From Coenobita brevimanus (taxonomy: Eukaryota > Arthropoda > Malacostraca > Decapoda > Coenobitidae): a stretch of DNA of 64,000 nt. Made by a program: the position numbers and the translations under genes. Below are positions 40,448-51,850 of this stretch, piece after piece; positions within the stretch are counted from its first letter, which is position 1; the number at the start of each line of letters is the position of its first letter. The stretch lies in the NCBI GenBank assembly GCA_032717465.1, contig CM064691.1, positions 116,001 to 180,000 on the forward strand, written 5' to 3'. The notes beneath the pieces were generated by a model that did not search any database, was not told the origin of the DNA, and saw only the letters and a list, made by a program, of their open reading frames with translations.

Positions 40448-40875
40448 TAAAGTGGTTGGTGGAGGCACTCGCCATCCACTCTCTCGATGTAGTGCTGCTA
40501 TTGGGTGACTGCCCTTTCCTCAATTCTTTCCGTCTTTCCTTCCTTCCTCTTCTGTCTTTCTTTCCTTCATTCTTTCCTCTTCCCTCTGCCTATAGGTGAC
40601 TCTGCACGGAGTGACAAGCCAAATGGTTTTCTGTACGTCAGGAAACTACGCTGGGTGGTAACCATATATCCCAATTATGGCACCTTGTGGTTTAGTGGGT
40701 AATTAAGGCACTCTAGTCGGATTGAGCCGATGAAGGTTTATATCCAAGGGATGGTTGGGGTTTATTGCTCATGTACTGCCACTCAGGGATGAGTGAGGCT
40801 GGTCACTCATCTCAAATGTCAGGACCAACATGCCTAGCCCCGGGCTTCTATGCTTCTCATGGGATTAGGATTAGG
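40448..40875 (+). repeat. Composite S2-S1 element
   Basis: Same structure as 38905-39345: 'GGCACTCGCCATCCACTCTC', 'GCTGGGTGGTAACCATATAT', 'GGTTTAGTGGGTAATTAAGG', 'GGTTTATATCC', ending at (ATGATT)n. 40322-40440 before it has another tRNA-like head ('GTGTGGCCTAGTGGATTGGG'). Confidence 0.65.
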
Positions 40876-41390
40876 TGATGATGATTATTATTATTATTGT
40901 TATTATTATTATTATTATTATTATTGTTATTATTATATTAGTTATTATTATTATTATTGGACTGAGTCAGTGAAGATTTATATCCAAGGGATGGTTGGGG
41001 TTTATTGCTCATGTACTGCCACTCAGGGATGAGTGAGGCTGGTCACTCTCATCTCAAATGTCAGGACCAACTTGCCTAGCCCTGGGCTTCTATGCTCCTC
41101 ATGGGACAATGTAGGATTAGGTGATGATGATGATTATTATTATTGTTGTTGTTATTATTATTATTATTATTATTGTTATTATTATATTAGTTATTATTAT
41201 TATTATTATTGGATTGAGTCAGTGAAGGTTTATATCCAAGGGATGGTTGGGATTTATTGCTCATGTACTGCCACTCAGGGATGAGTGAGGCAGGTCACTC
41301 TCATCTTAAATGTCAGGACCAACTGCCTAGCCCCGGGCTCCTACGCTGCTCATGGGGCAACACAGGATTGGATGATGATGAATAAATGAT
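40876..41390 (+). repeat. Two further S1 3' copies in tandem with (TTA)n
   Basis: S1 3' ends recur with box B-like GATTTATATCC / GGTTTATATCC at about 40976 and 41228, each preceded by a long (TTA)n tract. Together with 40737 this is a three-unit tandem of 239-252 bp. It probably arose by tandem duplication of S1 end plus microsatellite. Confidence 0.65.
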
Positions 41391-41394
41391 TATT

Positions 41395-41762
41395 ATCCAT
41401 CCATCCATCATCCAATCCTATGCCGCCCCATGAGGAGCGTAGGAGCCCGGGGCTAGGCAGTTGGTCCTGACATTTGAGATGAGAGTGACCAGCCTCACTC
41501 ATCCCTGAGTGGCATTACATGAGCAATAAACCCCAACCATCCCTTGGATATAAACCTTCACCAGCTCAATAAACCACCAGGTGCTGTAAGTTGGTAATAT
41601 AGTTACCACCCAGCGTAGTAAATGATTTCCTGGTGTACAGGAAACCATTTGGCTTGTCACTCAGTGTAGAGTCACCCATAGGCAGAAGGAAGAGAGGGGA
41701 GGGCAGACATCCAAAGCAGCACCACATTGAGTGAGTGGATGATTACCGCCCCCACCTACCAC
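41395..41762 (-). repeat. Composite S2-S1 element, inverted
   Basis: The reverse complement of the composite, with S1 tail (ATCC)n at 41397 and the S2 head 'CACTCACTCAATGTGGTGCT' at about 41740. It faces the preceding direct copies, creating a large inverted repeat in the cluster. Confidence 0.65.
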
Positions 41763-41819
41763 ATATTAGACACCCAAAGCAGCACTACATCGAGTGAGTG
41801 GATGTTGACTGCCCCCACC

Positions 41820-41944
41820 TACCACATATTATTATTGTTATTATTATTACTACTATTATTACTATTACTACTCATACTACTACTGCTGCTACCACAACCG
41901 GTACTACCACTATTATTATCATAATCATTATTACTGTTACTGTG

Positions 41945-41981
<37 letters not shown>

Positions 41982-41985
41982 GGCC
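41820..41985. repeat. Interrupted (ATT)n microsatellite
   Basis: TTA/TAC trinucleotides with interruptions. Long Asn- or Ile-rich frames here are artefacts. Confidence 0.8.
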
Positions 41986-42119
41986 TATTCATCATTCTTT
42001 TCTCCTCCCCCACAGGTGAAGTGAAGTGATGTAAGGTCCAGAAAACAAGGAAAAGACAGACAGACAGACAAAAGTGTGAAGTCAGCTTCCAAAAACAAAG
42101 TTTCAGAGAAGCAGCCTGT

Positions 42120-42715
42120 CATCTCGATGATGCTTTGCCTTGCTTATCTCATTTATGATGTTCTTTGCTGTGCTGTGCTGTGAGCTTCTAAAAACTAAGT
42201 TTTAGAGAAGCATTCATTTATCTCATTAATGATGTTCTGTTCTGTTCTTGCTTGTCTCATGCATGATGTTCTGCTTTTGCTTCTCATTTATGATGCTTTG
42301 CCTTGCTTGTCTCATGCATGATGTTCTGCCTGTGCTTCTCATTTATGATGTTCTGCCTTGCTTGTCTCATGCATGATGTTCTGCCTTGCTTGTCTCATGC
42401 ATGATGTTCTGCCTTTGCTTCTCATTTATGATGCTTTGCCTTGCTTGTCTCATTCATGATGTTCTGCCTTTGCTTCTCATTCATGATGCTTTGCCTTGCT
42501 TGTCTCATTCATGATGTTCTGCCTTTGCTTCTCATTTATGATGCTTTGCCTTGCTTGTCTCATTTATGATGCTTTGCCTTGCTTGTCTCATTTATGACGC
42601 TTTGCCTTGCTTGTCTCATTTATGACGCTTTGCCTTGCTTGTCTCTTTGATGACGCTTTGCCTTGCTTGTCTCTTTGATGACGCTTTGCCTTGCTTGTCT
42701 CATTGATGTCCTTTA
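42120..42715 (+). repeat. 28-bp minisatellite, about 21 units
   Basis: The unit is 'TGATGCTTTGCCTTGC' plus 'TTGTCTCATTTA', with a variant 'GATGTTCTGCCT(TTG)CTTC'. The 5' units are heterogeneous and the 3' units (42540-42700) nearly uniform. Variants continue to about 43000 ('AGTTTTAGAGAAGCATCC'). Confidence 0.75.
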
Positions 42716-43076
42716 GTCTGTTGTGAGCATCAGAAAAAAATACTAAGTTTTAGAGAAGCATCCATTGATCTCGCTGGTGATGCTCTGTGGCTTCTCGTTT
42801 ATGATGATGCCCTGCAGTCTTCCCGTTTTTTATGATGCCTCGCCTAACCTGAGCTTGAATATACTAAGTTTTAGAGAAGCATCCTTTCATCTCGTGTATG
42901 ATGCTCTTTGGTATGATGCTTGCCATTGTATGTCTCGTGATGCTCTTTCAGTGTTTGTCTCCTGCTGCTGCTGTCATAAGTGTAGCATCCATTATGTCAT
43001 TGTCAGGTGTATTGAAACTATCAGGTTTATGATGCAATTTATTGGAGTTGCAGTCACGTGTGTCATACTCATGTCA

Positions 43077-43251
43077 CTTACCTTTTATAAGTTCTTTTGT
43101 AATGTCCTTCCAGTGTCTCCTCTTGGTGACACAGCACTAAGAAACATGTCCTCTTGGTGCTGTCTCACTAAGAGGACATGTCTCCTCTTGGTGCTGTCAC
43201 TAAGAGGAGACACACTGGAAGGACATTACAAAAGAACTTATAAAAGGTAAG
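43077..43251. repeat. Foldback (nested inverted repeat)
   Basis: The left arm starts 'CTTACCTTTTATAAGTTCTT' and continues to 'TGTCTCCTCTTGGTGAC'; the right arm is its complement ending 'AACTTATAAAAGGTAAG'. Inside sits a second palindrome (about 43144-43181, ACATGTCCTCTTGGTG / CACTAAGAGGACATGT). Each long arm is about 55-60 bp. Confidence 0.8.
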
Positions 43252-43318
43252 TCACTTATAAGACATCTTAAAGACATAATAAAAGACAGTGTTCAATTGA
43301 CTTAGTTTTATTCTCACA

Positions 43319-43576
43319 GCATGGTATACAGGGGAGGCCGTAAGGGTGAAAGTGGCAGACCATCGAGATAGGTCCTGCTCCGGCCCCAGATACCTCTCGT
43401 TGCGCCCGGAGCCCGATCATCCATTACTACCTGTCTATGTCTTGCAATACCCCATACTGCTGAGATCACATAACACTCCAGCAGTAAAGGAGTACCAAGA
43501 CATAGGCAGGAAATACAGCATGAACAGGGTTCCATATCAATTATGCATTGCTGATACAAACACCACCAATGCATAA
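43319..43576 (+). CDS. Candidate terminal exon, unknown protein
   Basis: A good acceptor (TTTTATTCTCACAG at 43306-43319) opens a frame of about 85 codons to TAA 43574-43576: WYTGEAVRVKVADHRD ... SGPRYLSLRPEPDHP ... YPILLRSHNTPAVKE ... NRVPYQLCIADTNT. The base composition is higher in GC than its surroundings. I do not recognise it. The opposite strand is open for a similar length, so coding is not certain. It could be a transposon remnant. Confidence 0.3.
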   Translation, partial: AWYTGEAVRVKVADHRDRSCSGPRYLSLRPEPDHPLLPVYVLQYPILLRSHNTPAVKEYQDIGRKYSMNRVPYQLCIADTNTTNA

Positions 43577-45007
43577 ATATACATTAACACAACCAAAAAT
43601 GACTGCCATACATCAAACCATCATTGGGAGAAACTCATTTCTATTAATTTATATAATACCTACCTAAGACTACCTATGTTAATTCATTATAGCAAGTTTA
43701 TGTCTGTACTGACGGCTGTATCAAATTTAATATTACCATGTGGCAAGGCATTCCTTCAGCAGACTGATAACCCTGATTAACACCTGAAAGACTGGCATCC
43801 AAACGTTTTGACACGCTCGGGACGGGCATACTGGCGTGTGGGGGAAGGGGGCCATGGGTGGAAGGGCGAGGGAGAGGCAATAGGTGACGGAGAGGGGCGA
43901 TGGGTAGCAGGGTGGTGGTGGTGGGTCTGGGTAGGGGTGGGCTGGGGGTGCATGATCACATATGCAGACGTCAGTCTTCTCGGAGTTAAGATTCAAATAT
44001 TTTCATCTTATAAAACTATATTCTCTTAATTTATTCAATCCCTTATCTCACCCATACTATCACCAGAAAACCTCAGCTAGGTAAAGTTCTCTTGTATTAA
44101 AATATAACTATCATCAAACCCAGAAAAACAATACAAACTCTAAAATCCGATGTATTAGTTTCAAGTACCTCCTGTTTACCAGTATTTTTTCTTGCAATGT
44201 TAATCTTATATCTATTGTCCTCAAACTTGTTATAAATTACTGTTAACCTTTAACCTGCAACATTAAAGTTTTTACCAAGACATTACAGCTTATTTGCCAA
44301 TTTTTAGGTATACAGTATCTGCAATAATGAATGGGAGTCAAAGAGGACTGTACCCATGATTACATCAGGCGGGGAGGGGGAAGATCTCAAGTACGAGGCA
44401 GTGATCAATAACAACCATTTCCAATAATAAATACTTCAGTCACTCAAAAGCAAAGAAATAAAGACTATGTTCTCAGGGTAACAGTGCTTACTATACACTC
44501 ACATTCCCTTATCTCATTTCAAAACTTAATTTTCTATTAATCCTCTACATCCAAGCATTACAGATTTCAGAGTTTGCATTGTAGGATTTAATTTATCAAG
44601 AGTTTACTAATGTATGTATCCATTTATTGACAGAACCCAAATTTTCTGTTAATCCTTACAAGTTTGCACTGTAGAAAGTAATTTATCAGGAATTTACTAA
44701 TGTATGGTTTACCAATATAGGTGTGAATGCCTTTGTAAAAATACCTTTCCTCATGCAATTAAATTCTCAAAATTAGCTAATGGCCATATTTGTAAAACTG
44801 AGAGGGCAGAGATGGACAAGCACCAAATGCAATACAAGCAGAAGCCATGTGTGATGTATTACCTTTGCTTCATTGTACTAACATGTTGCAATATCAAAAT
44901 ATCTTCAGTTAAAGACCATCTCTGCTCAATCATTTGTATTAATACAACCATAAACAGGCTACAGAACAAACATATTACTCGCCTTCAAGACTTTCTGTTA
45001 AACATAT
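43577..45007. other. AT-rich region without recognised genes
   Basis: Nothing is recognised except a G-rich run (43808-43952) with four or more GGG blocks at 43923-43948, which may form a G-quadruplex. Two near-repeats occur around 44540-44610 and 44640-44710 ('TTATCA(A/G)GA(G/A)TTTACTAATGTA'). Confidence 0.4.
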
Positions 45008-45095
45008 TGCATCCATCCATCATCCAATCCTACATTGCCCCATGAGGAGCATATAAGCCCAGGGCTAGGCAGTTGGTCCCATCATTTAAGATGAG
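45008..45095 (-). repeat. Partial S1 element, inverted
   Basis: 'CATCCATCATCCAATCCTAC', 'GCCCAGGGCTAGGCAGTTGG', 'CATTTAAGATGAGAGTG' match the 3' end of S1. Confidence 0.6.
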
Positions 45096-45654
45096 AGTGA
45101 ACAAATCTTTGAAACATTTACCAGAGCTGGGGTTACCTCCAGTTCTTACAGTAAGAAATCCCTTGTACAAGATGATTCCTTTTAAAAAATCCATTTATTA
45201 AATTTATGCACTGATTATGTATTAACTGCCAATGACATTTGTTTTAAAAACTGACAAGATTAAAAGAGCGGCTAGTGCTTTATTTCCAATCCTCAGTTTA
45301 TAGAGCAACATCAAGATTACTCAAGACAGTCTTCCCAGAATCATTCTTCCTTAAAGCAGTTTTATCAACAATCATTTAACTACTGTGTAAAGTTTTTTTC
45401 TCCCAGGGATCTTTACTGCATTTTAAAATCTAATTCTTTCACAAAACAGGATCTTAAAATCCATAGTCATGATTCCTCAAAAATATGTGTTAACATCCTA
45501 AAAGTTAATTCAAAAGATCAAAACAGCCTTTCCAAAAATCCAGGTACCGGTAGCTATCTTTCACACTGCAGTCTTGTAAAGGCGAAAAATATATTACCGT
45601 TCTGCACCTCACCTAACCAATGCATTATTCAAATACCTCACTATAATCAAAGTA

Positions 45655-45934
45655 TTTATTGGAAAAATTTTAAAGCCTGGCATATGTAGAGGTTGTTTAA
45701 GTATACAGCACATCCTAATACAGTAGTTATAACAGCCATACAGTCAGACATCCTATAATAATCTTTCATGACTATTAAATATTTATTATCTATTATTAAA
45801 GCTGAGCATTCAAGATTGATATTTGGATATTTTACGTTGTCAAAGTCAAAACAATGTGTGACATCACCAATATTCTTGAGATGTAACTTGTTCTGGCCAA
45901 CACATGGCAGTCTTGAACCAAACATACATCATAC
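45655..45934 (-). CDS. Candidate terminal exon on the minus strand
   Basis: On the minus strand a polypyrimidine tract and TTATTGCAG (acceptor) precede a 280-bp stretch that ends with AATAAA (45655-45660). An 89-codon frame (MFGSRLPCVGQNKLHLKNIG ... LYICQALKFFQ) ends at a stop overlapping AATAAA. No family is recognised. It could equally be a 3' UTR exon. It is the most downstream of the minus-strand exon candidates (52936, 60334, 61114). Confidence 0.3.
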
Positions 45935-46372
45935 CTGCAATAACAAAAAAAAAAAAAAAGATTAGTCTCTTGGGAGTAGGCCTACAGTAACTACATTCTA
46001 TGGGTGGGAGGGAGGGTTACGGATTTAGAAATAAGGGAAGGTTACAGTGAAAACAAACTTATGCTTTGGAGTGGGATAAGATTTGTTTCAATATAAACCT
46101 CACTGATTACCTAAGACAGGCTGGTTTATTCTTGCTGCCTCCATACCTATTTTATTCAGCTCTGGAAATTATGTCTTGGAAGGGTTTTATATATACAGTA
46201 AACTCATTACCAGTATGTGGCATGTAACAGCTAAGGGGATGTCAGGGGTGTCTGAAGGGGACATATTGATGGGTGGTGATGTAGTACCCCACAAAAGGAT
46301 ATCTAACCCCCTATAAAACCCAGTATCTGTACTGTTTTTAACTTAATACTGTAATAAGCATAAGTCTTACTG

Positions 46373-46640
46373 AACAGCTGCCACAAAACTGTCTGGGTGG
46401 AGATATGGTAGATTTAAACTTCTGGTCTTCCCTGGGATAATTCAGCCATTTTATGTCTGATAAGCCAGAAGATGCAAAGAACCAAATTTACTGTATCCTA
46501 AAACTCAACAGCTGCCACAAAACTGTCTGGGTGGAGATATGGTAGATTTAAACTTCTGGTCTTCCCTGGGATAATTCAGCCATTTTATGTCTGATAAGCC
46601 AGAAGATGCAAAGAACCAAATTTACTGTATCCTAAAACTC
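46373..46640. repeat. Perfect 134-bp tandem duplication
   Basis: 46373-46506 and 46507-46640 are identical as far as I can read, each starting 'AACAGCTGCCACAAAACTGT' and ending 'TGTATCCTAAAACTC'. It is a very recent duplication, or an assembly artefact. 46641-47884 has no recognised gene. Confidence 0.9.
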
Positions 46641-47884
46641 ATTTCAAACTGTCAGTAGAATATAACAGAGGCAGCAAGAATGAAACCTGAGTGACTTGTC
46701 TTGAGGGATCCGAGGGGGCTAACTTCACTGCAAGAGACAGCAAGCAATGACTTCCAGAACCCAGTTATGCTGTCTGAATTAAACCTGTAGGCAGAGTTGG
46801 TGGAGCATCACTACCTATGCACTACAGTTCAAGAGGTTACAGGAGGCTTCATCAACACTACAAGAAGCATACATCGCTATCCTTACATGTTCTCTTCTAG
46901 CCTTGGGGTCTGTGTTCTAGAGGGTGGCAAAATGAGGATAAATATACTGTTTTCCAATGTGGCTATGCAGCTGGGTACTTCAGATGCCTATACATCTATA
47001 TCCAGACACCATCCTGCAAGGAGTGACCACAAAACTGCAGAAGTGAACATGAAACATCCATTTTAACCAACACTCACTCCCAGTTTAGAAGCTTTCCTTG
47101 TTAGATCACTACAGACTACCCTAAAAACAGCTGAAACTTGACAGCACTGCTAACATTACCCCTTTACAACAATCAGCAACAGACCTTTTACAACAGACCA
47201 AAACTACATTTACAAAAGGCAAAACCAACAGTTATGAAGAGCAGGACAAATCATTTACAAAGAGCAGGGCAAAACAGACATTCACAAAGAGTAGGGAAAA
47301 TGGACGCTTACAAAAGAAGGTAAAGCCGACACGCAGAACATGGCAAAATGGACATTTAGGAAGAACAGGGAGGTGAAGCCGAGATTGTTAGGTGTGAAAG
47401 GATTCATTTAGTTGGAGTCGTGTGGAAGAATTTTATTTGGGGGACACGTTATGTGCTGGTGCTGGCTCTGTGGCTAGGGCAGGGTAAGGAGTGGCTGAAG
47501 GAAGTTGAAGGGGATGTTCTACTGAAAGAGGATTCTCCCTTATATGCTATGGGATCTCAATGTGGCATGTTAGGAGTGTAATGCTGTATAGTAGCAAGAA
47601 CTGCGCAGTAGAGGAAGAGAGTATCTGTAGGCTCAAGCACACAGAAATGGCAATTGGATGGATGTGTAGTGCTTCCTCGAATGTGATGCGTGGGGAGCCA
47701 AGGATTGCGAACGAAGAGCTGAAGGGATGGATGTGACTAATGTATTGGTGTTGTGACAAGGAGGGTTGGACAGATTGGGAATACTGAGGGGATGGAGAAT
47801 TACAACTGGGTGCGGGTGAGAAGTGTGAATGTCTTGGGGAGGGGTACGGAAACAGGCAGGCAGGCAGGCAGACACACACACACA

Positions 47885-48020
47885 CACCTGGGATGAGGTC
47901 ATAAGAGTGATCTCAGGGATGAGGGACAAATGGGAGGCTGCCAGAGATTGAGCAAAAGTGCCATTAGGTGCCCAAGGCTGATGCATGCAAGCATATTGAA
48001 GCCTTTATGAAGGATACGAC
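47885..48020 (-). repeat. Dispersed repeat D, inverted
   Basis: 'CCTGGGATGAGGTCATAAG', 'GGCTGCCAGAGATTG', 'CCATTAGGTGCCCAAGGC', 'GAAGCCTTTATGAAGGATAC' match the complement of 35295-35435. An (AC)n/(CAGG)n tract precedes it. 48021-48526 holds nothing recognised. Confidence 0.5.
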
Positions 48021-48526
48021 AAAGGGCACAAGTGACATTTACAAAGAACGGGGAGGAAAAAAAAGGGAGGGAGGGGGGTCAAAGCCAAGATACTTACAAG
48101 AAACAGCAAACAAACATTTACGAGAAACTAGGCAAGGGCAAGACATGAGAAACTGTACAAAACCATTTATGATAAACAGTAAACCATGAAACAGGGCAAA
48201 ACATTGACAAGAAACAGGGCATAATAGGCACCTTCACCACAGACCAAAGTTCATCCTTACAAACTGGAAAATGTAAATATCTTCCCAAAGTATGATGAAC
48301 ACAGCAAAATATTTGAACCATCCGAAACACGCAGTAGAAGAAACAGTCATTGTATTTTGCCGGTTTTAAATTTACAGACAGAACTGGACTGAACAGATGG
48401 TTATTTCTTTGACAACCTCATACAACCATAGCAAAACTTTTACAGCAAAATTTACCTTTCATCCATCCAATCCACAAACATGCAAAAATTTAACAGACCA
48501 AAATGAACCTTCATATCAAAAATATC

Positions 48527-48735
48527 TATTGCCAGATGCCTTAATCCTGTAAGAGGTGGCCACAAAGAAACCGCCTCCATGTCACCCTGTCCAACGTTAT
48601 TTCACTGTCCTGCTCCCAGCTCACACCCCTCTTCTCTCATATACCTCTCCATCCCTCCATCTCATCCTTGGCTTCCCTCTCCCCGTTTCCACCTCACTCA
48701 CATACACTCTCCTTATCAGTCTCTCACTCAAAACT
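48527..48735 (-). pseudogene. R-type LINE 3' end
   Basis: It begins with 'TATTGCCAGATGCCTTAATC' and 'GGTGGCCACAAAGAAACCGC' and reads on the minus strand as the C-terminal end of the R-type LINE, stopping at 'CAGTCTCTCACTC'. Confidence 0.7.
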
Positions 48736-49048
48736 GGCCTTGATTATTATTTATCTTCTTGTGAGGCATGTAAATACTTTAGCCACAGGTACCTCAACAA
48801 AGACATAACCTCAAAACTGCAACACTGGCCTTAAACAATGACCTATGAGCATGGCAAGTAAGGCAGAATTTACCTATATAAATAATGCAGAATGTAACTT
48901 ATGAACATGGCAGGATTTATCTCCTATTAAAGTTATTACAGGAACTCATTACAAAACAGCAAACAGACCAAACATACCACTGACAAGCCAAACATCCCCC
49001 AAACACAATGATTACAGCCATGATATACCCTACACCAGACCCCCCAAA

Positions 49049-49735
49049 ATACCTAAATTAAAATACCAGGACATACCACACCAGCCCCAAACCTAAAATA
49101 CTGCACCATACCAACACTAAAATACCAGGACATACCACACCAGTCCCAAACCTAAAATACTGCACCATACCAACACTAAAATACCAGGACACACCACACC
49201 AGTCCCAAACCTAAAATACTGCACCATACCAACACTAAAATACCAGGACATACCACAACCCCAAACCTAAAATACTGTACCATACCAACACTAAAATACC
49301 AGGATATACCACAGCCCCAAACCTAAAATACTGCACCATACCAACACTAAAATACCAGGACATACCACACCATTCCACCTACACTAAAAATACCAGGACA
49401 TACCACAGTCTTAGACCTAAAATACTGCACCATACCAACACTAAAATACCAGCACATACCACAGCCCCAAACCTAAAATACTGCACCATACCAACACTAA
49501 AATACCAGGCCTTACCACACCACTCCACCTACTCTAAAATACCAGGAAATACCACAGCCCAACACCTAAAATACTGCACCATACAAACACTAAAATACCA
49601 GGAAATACCACAGCCCAACACCTAAAATACTGCACCATACCAACACTAAAATACCAGGACATACCACACCATTCCAAACCACCTACACTAAAATACCAGG
49701 CACTAGCCAACACCACACCTATACACCATAACCCT
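49049..49735. repeat. ~58-bp minisatellite, about 12 units
   Basis: Units of 54-59 bp contain 'CTAAAATACCAGGACATACC', 'CCCAAACCTAAAATACTG' and 'CACCATACCAACA'. Some units replace 'CCAGTCCCAAA' by 'CAGCCCCAAA'. Confidence 0.8.
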
Positions 49736-49899
49736 ACACATTAATTAACAGAACACATGCAACGTTTTTAGCAATGTCCCATCCTTAAGTATTCTGGACT
49801 ACAGTAACCTTGCCTCTAACACTATGGCTCAATCTCATCACATACGCAAGATCCCAACACCTCTTCCCGTACGATTTACTTTTGGATGTGGTCGGTTAA

Positions 49900-51640
49900 T
49901 CTTTTTTTTAAACCAAGGAAGGAATCAAAAGCCACAAGCCAGCAAGATTGTTCCCTCCAGAAAAAATAAAGCAATGAACAAATTCAATCCATTCATTTCA
50001 AGATGCCTGGATACACAGTTTAAAAAAGGAGATCATAGGCAAAGGGAAATACAGAGGACAGTTGCAGAGTTGACCTGTTGCATACAAAGACTGGTATTAA
50101 CTGTTAACTCTTGCTTTAGTGAGTCTGCCTGAAAAGAGATGCGAGTTTGCTGCCAGATGGGTGCTATACACCCACCATGGTGAAGGGATGTACGCTGACA
50201 GTTCAGACAGCAGTGACTATTGATGTAGCGATATGAGAAAGATGTAACAGTGTGGCAATGACAGACTGAAGGGTAGCAAGAGGGATTAATGAGAAAAAGC
50301 CAGCAAGAGGAACGCTGAGATGAAATGCCAGCAAGAGGAGAGTTAACGAGGCAAAATCCCTTTGACTCCACCTTGTGAAAGGCTCTGTGGGAAGCCTCCC
50401 CACACAAGTTGTACTCAACACAGGGGTGAATAAAACCAGTGTATAAAGTCAGCAACTGTGCAGGGGTAAAGATGGCATGGATTTGGCATAGCACACCCAA
50501 TCTTTCAGAAGCAGATTCTACAACAGAGGTAATATGATCTTCCCAAGATAAATCCCTTAAGAACAAAACCCCTAATGCATCAAGTTTGATATTAAAATTA
50601 GAGCAGGAGTTGGCAATTTGGGGTTAATTACTCCCTTCAGGGTAATTTCAAGTTTTCTGGGGGTAAAGAGACCCATCCGGCTTTCAGTAATTAGTATGAA
50701 TGCGACGTATGTCCAGAAAATGAGTAGTCAATTTTGGCCGGCTGATGGCACATCCCTCACCTGCTGCCTTCCACACAGTTCAAGATGAAGCCACAACCCA
50801 CCCCACCTTCAATCAGATTAATTCTGTTAACACCATTGGCTGGCTGGAATTTCTATCTATCTATCTATTGCCAGACGCCTCAATCCCGTTTGGGGTGGCC
50901 ACAAACAAATCGCCTCCACGTCGCCCTGTCCCCCGCCATTTCACTGCCCTGCTCCCAACTCACACCCCCCTCTCTCATATACCTCTCCACCCCATCCCTC
51001 CATCTCATCCTCAGCCTCCCCCTCCCTCTTCCTCCCTCCACCTCACTCACATACACTCTCCGTCATTCTCCCCCCCCCCCTTTTTTCCCACTACCACTTT
51101 ACCACAGCTTAACATCAGGAGGGCAAAGATTAGCTGAATTTGGGTTTTAATCAGTTTGTCTTGTATATGAATGTATATAAATAAAACATCTTTGTCAAGT
51201 TTTATCAATATAACCAAAGTACATGTAGTTCCTATTGGCCAGGGTAACTGCAATGCTCCAAGCTCTTGACATGGGTATTAGTCAAACCTAACTGCTGACC
51301 CTTAATTAGAGAATACTACTGCAGGAAGATTTTGACAGGTCTAAAGATGTCAGGACACAGATGCATTAAGAATATTACATTTACCTCAATCAGAGATGAG
51401 CCAAGTCAGACATTAAGTGTGCCACATCCTCAATCCTTGTTTGATGTAAATGCTGAGATGGTCGCTGCGTTAAGTGGACAGAAAAGTGGTGGGTGGAGTC
51501 ATCAGTGTACAAGTGAATGGGGTTAGATTTACAGCTTAGGTCACTGATGAACAGAAGGAAGAGTTGGTGAGGATACCCTAGGAACAGCACTACTGACAGC
51601 CGTAGAAGAACAGTGGCCATCTACAACAGCAGCTGTAGAA
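49900..51640 (-). pseudogene. LINE (jockey/I-type) remnant, split
   Basis: 49900-50590 matches 2400-3080 on the minus strand (RT C-terminus: LSWEDHI, ASERLGVL, FTPAQLLTL) with frameshifts. 51375-51640 matches the preceding RT part (YTDDSTHH, where the family has YADD). The interval holds an R-type LINE end (50855-51075) and otherwise unknown sequence, so the older LINE was interrupted. The YADD to YTDD change and indels show it is dead. Confidence 0.7.
50855..51075 (-). pseudogene. R-type LINE 3' end with (TCTA)n
   Basis: 'TATCTATCTATCTATTGCCA', 'GACGCCTCAATCCCGTTTGG' and the minus-strand coding end through 'CACTCACATACACTC'. It lies inside the split LINE remnant. Confidence 0.75.
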
Positions 51641-51689
51641 CGACCAGAAAGGAAGCTAGAGGTGAAGGCAGGATAAACCTTAAGATGGC

Positions 51690-51850
51690 AGTGGAAATTA
51701 AAGATTTATTCATGAACAGATTGAAGGCTGAGGTAAGCGTAATTTATGCAGAGTATGGCCATATTAGATGGATTTATCAAAGTGATGGACTGGAAGGTGT
51801 AACAGGCAAAATAAATCTCATGGGAAAAGGTGTTAGGGAGCTTCCTTAAC
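51690..51850 (+). repeat. Dispersed repeat E
   Basis: 'GAGGTAAGCGTAATTTATGC', 'AGAGTATGGCCATATTAGAT' and 'GGAAAAGGTGTTAGGGAGCT' recur as the units of the tandem region 59380-59760. 51851-52935 has no recognised gene apart from short duplications: a ~60-bp pair at 52380-52515 ('AAAAC(T/A)GAGTCCTTATACTG') and a ~110-bp pair at 52650-52850 ('TACAATTTTGCTGCTT'). Confidence 0.5.
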
